DNA from: Clostridia bacterium
GTDB taxonomy: Bacteria > Bacillota > Clostridia > Acetivibrionales > JAFADI01
Direction: 5' to 3'
Length of the DNA: 55,201 nt
Assembly: GCA_026418695.1 (NCBI GenBank)
Contig: JAOAAU010000062.1
Coordinates: 1 to 55,201, forward strand
Within the stretch, counting starts at the first letter, position 1; each line of letters starts with the position of its first letter. The notes beneath the pieces were generated by a model. It was given only the letters and a program-made list of their open reading frames with translations. It searched no databases and was not told the origin of the DNA. Of this stretch, positions 41,941-51,626 are shown one piece after another. The translations under genes and the position numbers were made by a program.

Positions 41941-42960
41941 TTGAAAAGAAAACTGAAATTTTTAGGGATCATTGGGATTTGCACGGCGTTAACACTATCC
42001 TGTATTACCTTTGCAGAGGAGCAGCATAATACAGGTTCATCCACAGGGATTTACACAAGAGATGAAAGCAAATATTCCAAGAATCCATCTTCGTGGGCAG
42101 TCGAAGGAATCGACGGAATGAGGGCCAATGGCCTTGCAGCCAATGATTTTCTCACCAACTTTGACAAGCCTATTACAAGACAGGAGTTTGCGACTCTGGT
42201 TGTCAATGTCTATTATAAAGGAAAGAATTCCAGGTTTGACATCAGTAAAAATACGACAACGCCATTTGCAGACGAGTCCGATCCGATTGTTGTTGAAGCC
42301 TATAATCTTGGTATTGTCAAGGGCGTAGGCGATGGAAAGTTTGAGCCCTATGCGGAGATTGAACGACAAGCGGTCTGCACCATGCTGCTGAGACTGATCA
42401 GCGGAGTGCAGGGGAACCAGGTAGACGCAGGGAAGATCAATCTCTCCAAATTTAAAGATGCTGGACAGGTAGAAGATTGGGCGAAACCTGCAGTTTCTTA
42501 CTGCAATGCAAAAGGGATTATGACCGGAACCAGTGATACAACACTGTCACCCAAGGATTCCTTGACGAGGGAACAGGCTTTGGTGCTGCTGTATAGATTG
42601 AGTGTGAGCAATGGGTATATCAAGAAGGAAGCTCAAGCAGTCCAGGATTATTATATGTTGAATGGGTTTAAGGTACCGAAAGAAACAACAATGCAGATAA
42701 GTGGGAACATAGGAGAAGGGACATTTGTATCAGCTGGATCATACGATCAAGGTAAAAATGTAGAGCAACACTATAAGGACCTAAAGTTTATTCTTACATC
42801 TAAATTGCCAGAAAATATTGTTGACCCAATAATAGATAAAATCAAATCTAATTTCAGTCAAGGAATTGGTCTATATAAAACAACAGTTTTTGGCGAATAT
42901 GAAATTATTTATGGGTGTAGAGTGAATGAAGGTATTGGAGTTACGGTTCGTAAAAAATAA
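41941..42960 (+). CDS. SLH-domain surface protein
   Basis: A 339-residue exported protein: signal peptide (1-25, ending TFA-EE), then about three S-layer homology modules (about 45-95, 105-155 and 170-220) with characteristic PITRQEFATLVV, VKGVGDGKFEPYAEIERQ and GTSDTTLSPKDSLTREQALVLLYRL. SLH modules bind pyruvylated secondary cell-wall polymer. The last 100 residues are a non-SLH tail of unknown fold, encoded by clearly AT-richer DNA. Start TTG behind AAGGGGGAG. Operon with the next gene, 15 bp apart. Confidence 0.92.
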   Translation: MKRKLKFLGIIGICTALTLSCITFAEEQHNTGSSTGIYTRDESKYSKNPSSWAVEGIDGMRANGLAANDFLTNFDKPITRQEFATLVVNVYYKGKNSRFDISKNTTTPFADESDPIVVEAYNLGIVKGVGDGKFEPYAEIERQAVCTMLLRLISGVQGNQVDAGKINLSKFKDAGQVEDWAKPAVSYCNAKGIMTGTSDTTLSPKDSLTREQALVLLYRLSVSNGYIKKEAQAVQDYYMLNGFKVPKETTMQISGNIGEGTFVSAGSYDQGKNVEQHYKDLKFILTSKLPENIVDPIIDKIKSNFSQGIGLYKTTVFGEYEIIYGCRVNEGIGVTVRKK

Positions 42961-42975
42961 GGGGCTATATATTTT

Positions 42976-45009
42976 ATGAAGCAATTAAAATTTATCTTTT
43001 TATTAATACTGGTAATTGGATTGATTATACCTAGTGTATATGCTATACCTACTCCTCCTAACTTTAGGAATTCAATTAATGAAGAGGTTTATAAAGCATG
43101 GGGATTTACAGACTTCTATCCAGAGAAAACTCCTAAGATAGAAGTTAATGAAGGAGTCGTTGGTGAATATCCATTAAATATGGATACTATTGGTCTAACT
43201 TTTTCAGATGAAAGACCGTCAATAGTATATGGTGATAGACATGGTGATATAAAGGATGATAGGTATAGATATTTGGGATATACAAAAAATAATGGTAATT
43301 TTACAAATTTTCTATTTAAAGATGATCCAGGTAGTTTTGCATGTAAAGTAGTAGATGTTAACTGGATTCCTGAGCCTTGGACTAATAAATCATTTCAGGA
43401 TAGGTTTAATCTAATTGACCAAAATCCAGGACCATTTTCATCATGTATTCCTAATCAATCAATAATTGATGGTTTGAGATGGAGATACGGTGAAAAAAAC
43501 CCTAACGTTGAAGACAGAAAGAATCTCACTGATATTGACAAAAAAGACTGGACAAAGTATGTTTATGTACTTCAACCCCCTACGAGGACTACATGGGGAT
43601 TTGGGGCAATGGGTTATTATGGAGTAGGTGGATTTAGATATCAAACTTTACCTCTAGCACCATTACCACCAATATATGATTTCACTATAAAAGAAGTAAC
43701 AGCTGTTCCCGATAAAGCAAATTCCAATTCCGAAATAAAGTTGAGAACTAGAATCCATGCAAAGGTTGATGGCTACAGTCAAATCAAGAACTCCATTGTT
43801 TTGAGAGGTTGTGTAAGCCAAGCGGGAGAGTACTCAACGATCATTAGCCAATCAGAATGGACAAAAATAGGTGAGAATAATTTTGAAGTAATCAAAGATA
43901 TTACAGTCAAAACACCCAACATCACAGTTTATGGAGAAGTGAGCCTTCCAGCCTTTGTAGAGGTAAATCCGGTAGACAGCCGGGGAGAACACCCGTTGAA
44001 AGAGCCGAATTACAACGATAACAGCGGTCACACAGAAGTAACGGTAATCTCCGAATTAAAAGAACTGCGTTCTGTCCTTAGAGAAGGGTATATCGGCTGG
44101 TGGGATACCATCCCTGTAACCGTACAGTGGACCGAATGGTATTGGATTGTCGATATTACATATTGTTCAGGAGATAAAACTCATAGCTCACACACAATTG
44201 ATAACAGCCGCTGGTCGGCTCCATCTGTTCAGACCAATACCCGGTATTATAACGGATGGAATGAAGCAGAGCTGGACTTTGTACCACTAGGGTATACCGG
44301 AATAGAATCAAAACAAATTCCGCAGCATAAAGGCAGCGGGAAGATGAAAATTTTGGCGCCCTGGGCTACAGACAGCAAGTCCAGAAATATGTACAGCGGT
44401 TACAGCACGATACGGTCCGGATATGGGTTCAATGCAGACATTTTAGCTGAGCTTAACGGAACCTATCGGCAGACGAGAAGTATTCATCCGGACATTGTGA
44501 AGACCATCAATCTGAAGATGAACACCAACTGCACCAAGACGCCGAAAGTTACACAGATGGAAAAAATATCAACCAGTGAGATCCGCCATAACCAAACCAA
44601 AGTAGATTATAACGGCCTACAGGCGGATGTTCTGGGAACCCGCTGGCAGAACAGCATTTTGACACCGGCCATGGAGATCCCCAAGTCCTATAAAAAGACA
44701 GCGGATGTAGTGATATCAGATGAGATTTATGAGTACAAGGATACTACCCGGCAGCTTTGGAAGCTTCCGATCAATGCTGCGTCAAAGGATAAAACCAGGA
44801 ATGCGGATAAAGCTAGAAAGATCTATATCCATATCGATGAGGCCAATGGAAAATATCAGCTGACCGGTGAAGGCTTGTTTAACAATACAAAAGGCTTGTC
44901 GACGGACCACCGGTATAACAGAAAAGACGTATTCAATCTAGGAATTTTTGAGGACATGTATTATGATACTTTTCCGATAGATAAAACAGTTGAGGATGAA
45001 GAAGAATAA
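42976..45009 (+). CDS. Large secreted surface protein, unknown family
   Basis: A 677-residue exported protein with a signal peptide (1-23, cleavage near VYA-IP) and no sortase or SLH anchor. Residues about 230-340 form a CARDB-like beta-sandwich (PIYDFTIKEVTAVPDKANSNSEIKLRTRIHA in parts); the rest is rich in Trp/Tyr/Asn and unlike any family I know. The first 240 codons are very AT-rich (11 G/C of 60 at 43261-43320), the C-terminal part is not (29 of 60 at 44581-44640). Probably anchored via or cooperating with the SLH protein encoded just upstream. Confidence 0.7.
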   Translation: MKQLKFIFLLILVIGLIIPSVYAIPTPPNFRNSINEEVYKAWGFTDFYPEKTPKIEVNEGVVGEYPLNMDTIGLTFSDERPSIVYGDRHGDIKDDRYRYLGYTKNNGNFTNFLFKDDPGSFACKVVDVNWIPEPWTNKSFQDRFNLIDQNPGPFSSCIPNQSIIDGLRWRYGEKNPNVEDRKNLTDIDKKDWTKYVYVLQPPTRTTWGFGAMGYYGVGGFRYQTLPLAPLPPIYDFTIKEVTAVPDKANSNSEIKLRTRIHAKVDGYSQIKNSIVLRGCVSQAGEYSTIISQSEWTKIGENNFEVIKDITVKTPNITVYGEVSLPAFVEVNPVDSRGEHPLKEPNYNDNSGHTEVTVISELKELRSVLREGYIGWWDTIPVTVQWTEWYWIVDITYCSGDKTHSSHTIDNSRWSAPSVQTNTRYYNGWNEAELDFVPLGYTGIESKQIPQHKGSGKMKILAPWATDSKSRNMYSGYSTIRSGYGFNADILAELNGTYRQTRSIHPDIVKTINLKMNTNCTKTPKVTQMEKISTSEIRHNQTKVDYNGLQADVLGTRWQNSILTPAMEIPKSYKKTADVVISDEIYEYKDTTRQLWKLPINAASKDKTRNADKARKIYIHIDEANGKYQLTGEGLFNNTKGLSTDHRYNRKDVFNLGIFEDMYYDTFPIDKTVEDEEE

Positions 45010-45039
45010 AAGGAGTTTCAGGCTGAAACTCCTTTTATT
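45007..45039 (+). terminator. Terminator of SLH operon
   Basis: AAAGGAGTTTCAG pairs with CTGAAACTCCTTT around one base plus neighbours, followed by T-rich sequence. Confidence 0.88.
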
Positions 45040-45244
45040 CTTTCTTGGCAAAAATTGTTGATAAAAAAAGTTAATGGAGTGCAGGGCTGTAGGATATGAT
45101 ATAATTTCCTTATCACATATTAATCTAGTTATTCCTTTTTAAATGTAAATAGATATAAAATTATTGTATTTAAATGAATTTAAGTGTTGATAATTTAATT
45201 TGATTATTATATAATTGTCGTAGAATTCATAAGGGGTGAAATCA

Positions 45245-46060
45245 ATGGAAAAAGAAATCCTCACCATGGAGGAAGCAGCCGAACTTTTTGGGGTTAGCGT
45301 CAAGACCTTCATAAAGCTTTTGAAGGAAGAGAAGGTACCGGCCAGAAAGATCGGACGGGAATGGAGATTCAGCAGGAAAGCGCTGATTGAATGGTTGTCC
45401 TCCGGCGATTCACAGGCGTACTCATCGAGCGAAGGGGAGACCAAGGAGTTCTTCAATGAGGTTGCCCCGGATTGGGAGGAAATGCGGAAGAATTACTACG
45501 ATGAATCTATCAAAAACAAGCTGATGGAACTGGACCTCCTCAAGAAAAACATGACCATCGTGGACCTTGGAGCAGGAGACGGGTACATATCCCGAGCTAT
45601 TGCAAAGTCAGTGAAGAAAGTAGTGGCCGTGGATATTTCCAGCGAAATGCTGAAGGAACTCAAGAAGAAAGCAAGGGAAGCAGGCATAAAAAACATTGAA
45701 GCTGTTGAAAGTGACGGACGTGACGTGCCTTTTGAGAATGGAAATGCGGATATGATCTGTACCAGCATGTACCTGCATCATATTGATGAACCTGAAAATG
45801 CAGTTGCTGAAATGAACCGCATGTTAAGACCCGGTGGGAAGGTGTTTCTTGCCGACTTCTATGAGCATTCCAACCGGGAACTTAAGGATAAAATGCATGA
45901 CGTTTGGCCCGGATTCAAACCGGATAGCATCAAGGCGTGGTTTGAGAAAAACGGATTCAGTGATGTGAAGATTGAAAACCTTTCGGGAGACTTTCAAAAG
46001 TCTGCCAACAGCGGTCACCGTCCGGCAAGTATATTTGTACTGACTGCAGTAAAACTATAG
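45245..46060 (+). CDS. Excisionase-type HTH fused to SAM methyltransferase
   Basis: A 271-residue two-domain protein. Residues 5-52 are a MerR/excisionase-like helix-turn-helix (TMEEAAELFGVSVKTFIKLL, then the wing RKIGREWRFSRKALIEWL). Residues about 85-270 are a class I methyltransferase with motif I VDLGAGDGYISRA (about 106-118), beta2 acid VAVDIS, and MICTSMYLHHIDEP (Ubi/COQ5-like). ATG 45245 is chosen because AAGGGG lies 8 bases upstream. The fusion implies DNA-binding coupled to methylation or to SAM sensing. Monocistronic with its own terminator. Confidence 0.85.
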   Translation: MEKEILTMEEAAELFGVSVKTFIKLLKEEKVPARKIGREWRFSRKALIEWLSSGDSQAYSSSEGETKEFFNEVAPDWEEMRKNYYDESIKNKLMELDLLKKNMTIVDLGAGDGYISRAIAKSVKKVVAVDISSEMLKELKKKAREAGIKNIEAVESDGRDVPFENGNADMICTSMYLHHIDEPENAVAEMNRMLRPGGKVFLADFYEHSNRELKDKMHDVWPGFKPDSIKAWFEKNGFSDVKIENLSGDFQKSANSGHRPASIFVLTAVKL

Positions 46061-46135
46061 TTTGATGAAATAACAGCATAGGACCAATCCGTGAATAATT
46101 TACGTTTCAAGAACATGTAACAGACAGATCATAAG

Positions 46136-46170
46136 AAAAAATGGCCCTTATAAAAAAACAGGGCCATTTT
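46136..46170 (+). terminator. Terminator of HTH-methyltransferase gene
   Basis: AATGGCCCT pairs with AGGGCCATT around an A-rich 11-base loop, with T tract. Confidence 0.85.
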
Positions 46171-46248
46171 GCATATATTTGCATATAAAAGTAAGGAAAA
46201 ATTGAAAATATGCTGTAGGTTGTTTTGATTTGAATATTGTAAATAGAA

Positions 46249-46272
46249 GCAGGGTAACCAGCCTGTCCCTGC
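46249..46272 (+). other. Leader hairpin upstream of MTA/SAH deaminase gene
   Basis: GCAGGG and CCCTGC flank a 12-base loop, 58 bases before the start. No known riboswitch consensus recognised. Confidence 0.35.
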
Positions 46273-46330
46273 AGGAAAATGCTAGTGGGCGAACATATTC
46301 AAATATTGTAAGGAAATGAGGAATAGAACG

Positions 46331-47635
46331 ATGAATATATTACTGAAAAATATCCATGCGATTACCTGTGATGGCAATCATGAGGTGCTGTATAACACCA
46401 ATATAGGGATTTCGGATGGGAATATTGTGTTTGTGAGTGACCAGGAAAAAGATATCAGGCAGTTTCAAGCAGATAGAATTATCAACGGAAAAGACAAACT
46501 GGCTATGCCGGGGCTAGTGAATGCACATACCCACTGCTCCATGACACTGCTCCGAAACTTCGCCAATGACCTTGCACTGCACGACTGGCTGTATAACCAT
46601 GTCTTCCCAGCAGAAGCAAAGCTGGATCAGGAGGACATCTACTGGGGGGCCATGCTGGGCATTGCAGAAATGATCCGGACAGGGACAACTACTTTTGCAG
46701 ATATGTACCTCTTTATGGACGGGGTTGCTCAAGCGGTATGTCAGACCGGGATCAGAGCGGACCTTTCCTTTAGTCCCCTCAAGTTTGTTGTGGGAAAACC
46801 CATTGATGAGACACACCTCTGCCGTACATACCATAGGGATTGGAATGACAAAGCGGATGGCCGAATCAAGGTTTCCGTCGAAATACACTCAGCCTATCTT
46901 TATGATGAGCAATCCCTCAAGAATGCAGCAGCCCTTGCAAAAGAGCTGAAAACGGGAATCCAGATTCATATCCTTGAAACTGAACGGGAGAGAGTTGAAA
47001 CTATTGAGAAATACGGCATCACCCCGGTAGAACTTTGCGACCGCTGCGGAATTTTTGATGTGCCGGTGATCGCGGCCCACTGCGTTCATCTCTCAGACTC
47101 CGATATGGCTTTGATAAAATCAAAGAATGTCAGTGTGGTTCATAACCCGACCAGCAACCTGAAGCTTGGAAGCGGTATAGCCAGAATCCCGGAAATGCTA
47201 GAAAGGGGCATCAATGTTGCCCTTGGAACGGATGGCGCTGCAAGCAATAATAATTTGGATATGTTTGATGAGATCAATCTGGCAGCCTTGATCCATAAAG
47301 GCGCAAACATGAATCCCATTTTGATCAATGCGGATGAAGCGGTAAGAATGGCTACTGTGAATGGTGCGAAAGCAATTGGCTACGAGGACCGGCTTGGAAC
47401 CATCAAGCAGGGTATGAAGGCGGACCTGATCCTTTTAGATATCGATCAGCCGCATTTCTATCCGCTGAATGATCCGATTGCAGCAGTCGCTTATGCCGCG
47501 CACGGTTTAGATGTAGATACAGTGATCGTGGACGGAAATATTTTGATGGAAGGCAAAGAGCTGAAGATCATGGACCTGGATCTGGTCAAACACAAAGTGA
47601 AAGAAATTTCAAAGCGTATTACCAATGAATCATAA
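46331..47635 (+). CDS. mtaD: 5-methylthioadenosine/S-adenosylhomocysteine deaminase-type amidohydrolase
   Basis: A 434-residue metal-dependent deaminase. Metal ligands are visible: H66-T-H68 (VNAHTHCSM), IQIHILETERE (His and Glu), AAHCVHLS and GTDGAASNN (Asp). The preceding ADMY and NPTSNLKLGSG blocks are typical of the MtaD/SsnA/Atz group, which deaminates MTA, SAH or adenosine at C6. ATG 46331 is preferred over 46316 because GAGG is properly spaced from it. Followed by deoC after 155 bp; the pair points to purine nucleoside turnover. Confidence 0.9.
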   Translation: MNILLKNIHAITCDGNHEVLYNTNIGISDGNIVFVSDQEKDIRQFQADRIINGKDKLAMPGLVNAHTHCSMTLLRNFANDLALHDWLYNHVFPAEAKLDQEDIYWGAMLGIAEMIRTGTTTFADMYLFMDGVAQAVCQTGIRADLSFSPLKFVVGKPIDETHLCRTYHRDWNDKADGRIKVSVEIHSAYLYDEQSLKNAAALAKELKTGIQIHILETERERVETIEKYGITPVELCDRCGIFDVPVIAAHCVHLSDSDMALIKSKNVSVVHNPTSNLKLGSGIARIPEMLERGINVALGTDGAASNNNLDMFDEINLAALIHKGANMNPILINADEAVRMATVNGAKAIGYEDRLGTIKQGMKADLILLDIDQPHFYPLNDPIAAVAYAAHGLDVDTVIVDGNILMEGKELKIMDLDLVKHKVKEISKRITNES

Positions 47636-47790
47636 AATATCTGGGAATAGGTCAGATGGCATTGAAATCTTTTCGGTAAAAAAATATAATAAATCTGAAT
47701 ATTTCCAATAATAAATTTAAATGTTTCCATGGGATCTGGAATAAAGTCCATTTCGAAATGGATTCCATAAAAACGAAAGGTGATGAACGG

Positions 47791-48462
47791 ATGCAAAAGA
47801 TTGATAAAAGTACCATGGCCTCCTACATAGATCATACAATTCTTAAGGCTACTGCAACCAGGGAACAGGTGGTTCAACTGTGCAGGGAAGCTAAAGAGAA
47901 TAAGTTCGCTTCAGTTTGTGTAAACCCTTGTCATGTCAAACTGGTTGCCGTTGAATTAAAAGGCTCAGGCGTAAAGACCTGTACAGTGATTGGCTTCCCT
48001 CTTGGGGCAAATACAACTGCTGTGAAGGCTTTCGAAGCAGCAAAGGCTGTTGAGGAAGGCGCAGAGGAAGTGGATATGGTGATCAATGTCGGTGCTTTAA
48101 AGGATGGAGATGCAGCGTACGTTGAGAACGATATTCGAAGCGTTGTTGATGCTTCCAAGGGAGCTTTGGTGAAAGTGATCATTGAAACTTGTTATCTGAC
48201 GGATGAAGAAAAGGAATTGGCTTGCAAGCTTGCAAAAAAAGCGGGTGCTGATTTTGTAAAGACATCAACAGGCTTTGGCACTGGCGGAGCAACTACGGGC
48301 GATGTTACTCTGATGAGAAAAACTGTCGGACAGGATACCGGCGTTAAAGCATCCGGGGGGGTCCGGAACCTGAAAGATGCGATGGACATGGTGGAAGCAG
48401 GTGCAAACCGGATTGGTACCAGTGCCGGACTGACCATTATCAAAGAAATGGAACAAAAATAG
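47791..48462 (+). CDS. deoC: Deoxyribose-phosphate aldolase
   Basis: A 223-residue class I aldolase cleaving 2-deoxyribose-5-phosphate to acetaldehyde and glyceraldehyde-3-phosphate. The Schiff-base Lys157 is in FVKTSTGFG, the second active-site Lys186 in VKASGGVR, and Asp95 in [10 protein letters not shown]. Length is normal for DeoC. ATG 47791 is chosen because AAAGGTGATG precedes it; the in-frame upstream ATG would give a 33-bp extension without a site. Uses the sugar-phosphate product of deoxynucleoside phosphorolysis. Confidence 0.96.
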   Translation: MQKIDKSTMASYIDHTILKATATREQVVQLCREAKENKFASVCVNPCHVKLVAVELKGSGVKTCTVIGFPLGANTTAVKAFEAAKAVEEGAEEVDMVINVGALKDGDAAYVENDIRSVVDASKGALVKVIIETCYLTDEEKELACKLAKKAGADFVKTSTGFGTGGATTGDVTLMRKTVGQDTGVKASGGVRNLKDAMDMVEAGANRIGTSAGLTIIKEMEQK

Positions 48463-48679
48463 ACTACTGTATTGCCTTGCTCCTGAAATATTCTGAGAAC
48501 AGATCCATGAATGGAAAATAAAAAGTACAAGTGAGCGCTTTTATCATTATTTTATTTGGAAATCAAGGACACGTGGGTATTTTAAATCAAAACATATTAT
48601 GATAGTATTATAATATGTGGCAACGTGGGTTCAATTTCCATACGTTCCAAAAAACGCATTTTAAAAGGGGGACATGATA

Positions 48680-49771
48680 ATGGTAAAGAAAAGTATTGCA
48701 CTGGTACTGTCAATTATGATGGTGATGACTCTGTTTGCTGGCTGTAGCGGCGCAGGTGGTTCCGGCGGACTTAAGGTTGGTATGGTTACCGACTCAGGAA
48801 CCATCGATGACAAATCCTTCAATCAGGGAACTTGGGAAGGTGTCAACAAGGCTGCAGACGAGCTGAAGCTGGATAAGCAAAAGAATATCAAGTACTTAAA
48901 GCCTACAGGAACAACAGAGGCTGATTATCTTAAAGAAATAACAAACCTCCATGACGCAGGATACAAGTTTATTGTATGTCCTGGATTCAAGTTCTCATCC
49001 GCTATCTTCAAGGCGCAGGATAAATATTCGGATACAAAGTTTGTTCTTATCGATGCAGCTCCAAATTCCGGAGAAAAGGGTGCTAAGGACGTTGTTAAGC
49101 CAAATACGGTTTCAGTATTCTTTGCTGAACACGAATCCGGTTTCCTTGGCGGTGTGGCTGTAGCTCTCCAGTTGAAAGAAGGAGATGTAGGCTTCATCGG
49201 CGGTATGGAAATTCCTCCGGTACAGAAGTTTAACTGGGGCTTCCAGCAGGGTATTAAATATGCGAATGAAAACTTGGGAACCAAAATCAACATTAAAGCA
49301 GAAAACGTTGTATATCAGGGATCCTTCGACAACGTAGCGGCAGGACAGCAGCTGGCTGCTCAGATGTATGACAAGGGCGTTAAGTTGATCTTTACAGCTG
49401 CCGGCGGTGTTGGCGTAGGTGCCATCAATGAAGCAAAGGCTCGTGCGAAGGCTGGAAAACAGGTTTGGATCATGGGCGTTGACGTTGACCAGTATGCAGA
49501 CGGTATCTATGAGGGAGATAAATCCATCATCCTTACTTCTGCAATGAAGAAGGTTGATCAAGCTGCTGCAGACATGATCAAGGCTGAAAAGGACGGCAAG
49601 TTCCCAGGCGGCCAGACAATTGTTTTTGATTCAAAGAACAATGGTGTGGGTATTCCTGCAAAGAACCCGAATCTGACCGAAGATACTACCAAAAAGGTCG
49701 GAGAAATCTTTAAGAAGATCCAGGCTGGAGAAATCAAAGTATCCGCTGAAAAGGGCGATTTAATCAAATAA
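48680..49771 (+). CDS. BMP-family nucleoside-binding lipoprotein
   Basis: A 363-residue lipoprotein with lipobox L-F-A-G-C22 and BMP (PnrA-like) fold: LKVGMVTDSGTIDDKSFNQGTWEG (in parts) and GEKGAKDVVKPNTVSVFFAEHESGFLGGVAVAL (in parts), IMGVDVDQYADGIY near the C-terminus. BMP proteins bind nucleosides and deliver them to the ABC permeases encoded downstream. ATG 48680 gives proper spacing (8) to GGGGG; ATG 48674 is too close. A long stem-loop separates it from the ATPase gene. Confidence 0.94.
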   Translation: MVKKSIALVLSIMMVMTLFAGCSGAGGSGGLKVGMVTDSGTIDDKSFNQGTWEGVNKAADELKLDKQKNIKYLKPTGTTEADYLKEITNLHDAGYKFIVCPGFKFSSAIFKAQDKYSDTKFVLIDAAPNSGEKGAKDVVKPNTVSVFFAEHESGFLGGVAVALQLKEGDVGFIGGMEIPPVQKFNWGFQQGIKYANENLGTKINIKAENVVYQGSFDNVAAGQQLAAQMYDKGVKLIFTAAGGVGVGAINEAKARAKAGKQVWIMGVDVDQYADGIYEGDKSIILTSAMKKVDQAAADMIKAEKDGKFPGGQTIVFDSKNNGVGIPAKNPNLTEDTTKKVGEIFKKIQAGEIKVSAEKGDLIK

Positions 49772-49801
49772 TCGTATAAAAAAGAAAAAGACGGGAAATG
49801 A

Positions 49802-49857
49802 AGTGCACCCCAAATGTTAGACAAATTGAATTAACATTTGGAGGTGTACTTTTTTAT
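49802..49857 (+). terminator. Long stem-loop after lipoprotein gene, IS3-end-like
   Basis: AGTGCACCCCAAATGTTA (49802-49819) pairs with TAACATTTGGAGGTGTACT (49832-49850), 18 bp with one bulge, then T6. It works as a terminator or attenuator between the abundant binding protein and the transporter genes. The sequence resembles ends of IS3-family elements as I remember them, so it may derive from one. Confidence 0.75.
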
Positions 49858-50102
49858 GCATGTATATCTTGTGAAACCCCATTTTTTTGAATATCTATAG
49901 CATGGCCCGGCCATTTCTGATAGAATCTTTTCTGTAAGCAAATCTAAGTTGAAGCATCCAATGATGAAAGAAAAAAGGTCACGGTTTCTTTTTTTAATAA
50001 GGACATATGTCCTTGTTGGTGGGAACCGGCTTGCCTAAAATGAAAGTATGTGTTCCAAAGGCTGTTAGAGGTTGAATATATAGAATACAAGGGGGAGATC
50101 GG
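49858..50102 (+). other. Spacer between lipoprotein terminator and ABC ATPase gene
   Basis: About 245 bases without an ORF. A possible hairpin at about 50003-50018 (GGACATATGTCC palindrome). No consensus promoter with both boxes could be fixed. Confidence 0.4.
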
Positions 50103-51626
50103 ATGGAATATGTTGTAGAGATGCTGAACATACGTAAGGAATTCCCTGGTATCGTAGCAAACGACAACATTACCTTAAACCTGAAAAAAGGTGAAATTCA
50201 CGCTTTACTTGGCGAAAACGGTGCAGGAAAGTCAACGCTCATGGGAATTCTTTTCGGGATGAACCAGCCGGACAGCGGCACCATCCGCATGTACGGAAAG
50301 GATGTACGCATTTCCAATCCCAATGTGGCCAATGAACTGGGTATTGGAATGGTACACCAGCACTTCAAGCTTGTTCATAACTTCACGATTACTGAAAACA
50401 TTATCCTCGGAGTAGAACCAAAATCAGGGCTTGCAGTAGATATCAAATCGGCGGCAAATCGTATTGCCAAACTATCCGAAAAATACGGACTCAATGTAGA
50501 CCCCTATGCGAAGATCGAAGATGTTTCCGTTGGCATGCAGCAGCGTGTGGAAATATTAAAGATGCTCTATAGAAATGCGGAAGTCCTGATTTTTGACGAA
50601 CCTACAGCCGTTTTAACACCTCAGGAAATCCAAGATTTGATTAAGATTATGAAAAACCTGGTATCTGAAGGGAAATCCATCATTCTCATTACCCATAAAC
50701 TCAAGGAAATCAAAGCGGCAGCAAGCCGCTGTACCGTCATAAGAAGAGGAAAACTCATTGGAACTGTAGATGTTGCAGCTACCACTGAAGCAAAGATGGC
50801 GGAAATGATGGTAGGCCGCGAGGTATCCTTTAAAGTAGATAAAAAGGAAAAAGAGCCTGGCGAAGTTATTTTAAAGGTGGAGAATCTATCGGTGCAAAAC
50901 AGCCGAAAGGTCTTGGGCTTAAAGAACTTTTCTCTGGAAGTCCGAGCTGGTGAGATTTTAGGAGTCGCCGGAGTAGAGGGGAATGGGCAGTCCGAGCTTG
51001 TGGAGGCCATCACAGGATTGCGCCATGCTGAATCCGGAAAGATATTCTTAAGGGACGAAGAGATTACTACCAAACCGGTACGTGCAAGAATCAATGCCGG
51101 AATAGCCCACATCCCTGAGGACCGTCAGAAGAGGGGATTAGTGCTGGACTATACGGTAGAAGACAATATGGTCATTGAAATCTACGACCGTCCGCCATTT
51201 TCAAAAAACGGCCTCTTGAACCGGGAAGCCATCCGGAAATATTCCGAAGAGATTATGAAGAACTTTGATGTGAGAGCTGGAAAAGGCGCTGAATCCATGG
51301 CGAGATCCCTATCCGGAGGTAATCAGCAGAAGGCAATTGTTGGGCGTGAGGTAGAGTTGAACCCGGAAGTTTTAATCGCAGTTCAGCCGACAAGAGGACT
51401 CGACGTCGGATCCATTGAATATATCCATAAACGTCTGGTAGAACAGCGTGATAGTGGCAAAGCGGTACTGCTGGTATCACTGGAACTGGACGAAATCTTG
51501 AATTTATCGGACCGAATTGCAATTATCAATAACGGGGAACTTATCGGAATCGTGAATGCAGCGGATACCGATGAAAATGAAGTTGGTCTCATGATGGCCG
51601 GAGTCAGAAAGGGGGAGAGCGCTTGA
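50103..51626 (+). CDS. Nucleoside ABC transporter, double ATPase subunit
   Basis: A 507-residue protein with two ABC domains of the sugar/nucleoside class. Domain 1 has Walker A GENGAGKST, signature VSVGMQQRVEI and Walker B LIFDEPTA; domain 2 has a degenerate Walker A (GVEGNGQSE), signature LSGGNQQKAIV and LIAVQPTRGLDVG. This asymmetry is normal for the BMP/NupO-YufO type. Powers import by the two permeases downstream. ATG behind AAGGGGGAG; its stop overlaps the next start. Confidence 0.95.
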   Translation: MEYVVEMLNIRKEFPGIVANDNITLNLKKGEIHALLGENGAGKSTLMGILFGMNQPDSGTIRMYGKDVRISNPNVANELGIGMVHQHFKLVHNFTITENIILGVEPKSGLAVDIKSAANRIAKLSEKYGLNVDPYAKIEDVSVGMQQRVEILKMLYRNAEVLIFDEPTAVLTPQEIQDLIKIMKNLVSEGKSIILITHKLKEIKAAASRCTVIRRGKLIGTVDVAATTEAKMAEMMVGREVSFKVDKKEKEPGEVILKVENLSVQNSRKVLGLKNFSLEVRAGEILGVAGVEGNGQSELVEAITGLRHAESGKIFLRDEEITTKPVRARINAGIAHIPEDRQKRGLVLDYTVEDNMVIEIYDRPPFSKNGLLNREAIRKYSEEIMKNFDVRAGKGAESMARSLSGGNQQKAIVGREVELNPEVLIAVQPTRGLDVGSIEYIHKRLVEQRDSGKAVLLVSLELDEILNLSDRIAIINNGELIGIVNAADTDENEVGLMMAGVRKGESA

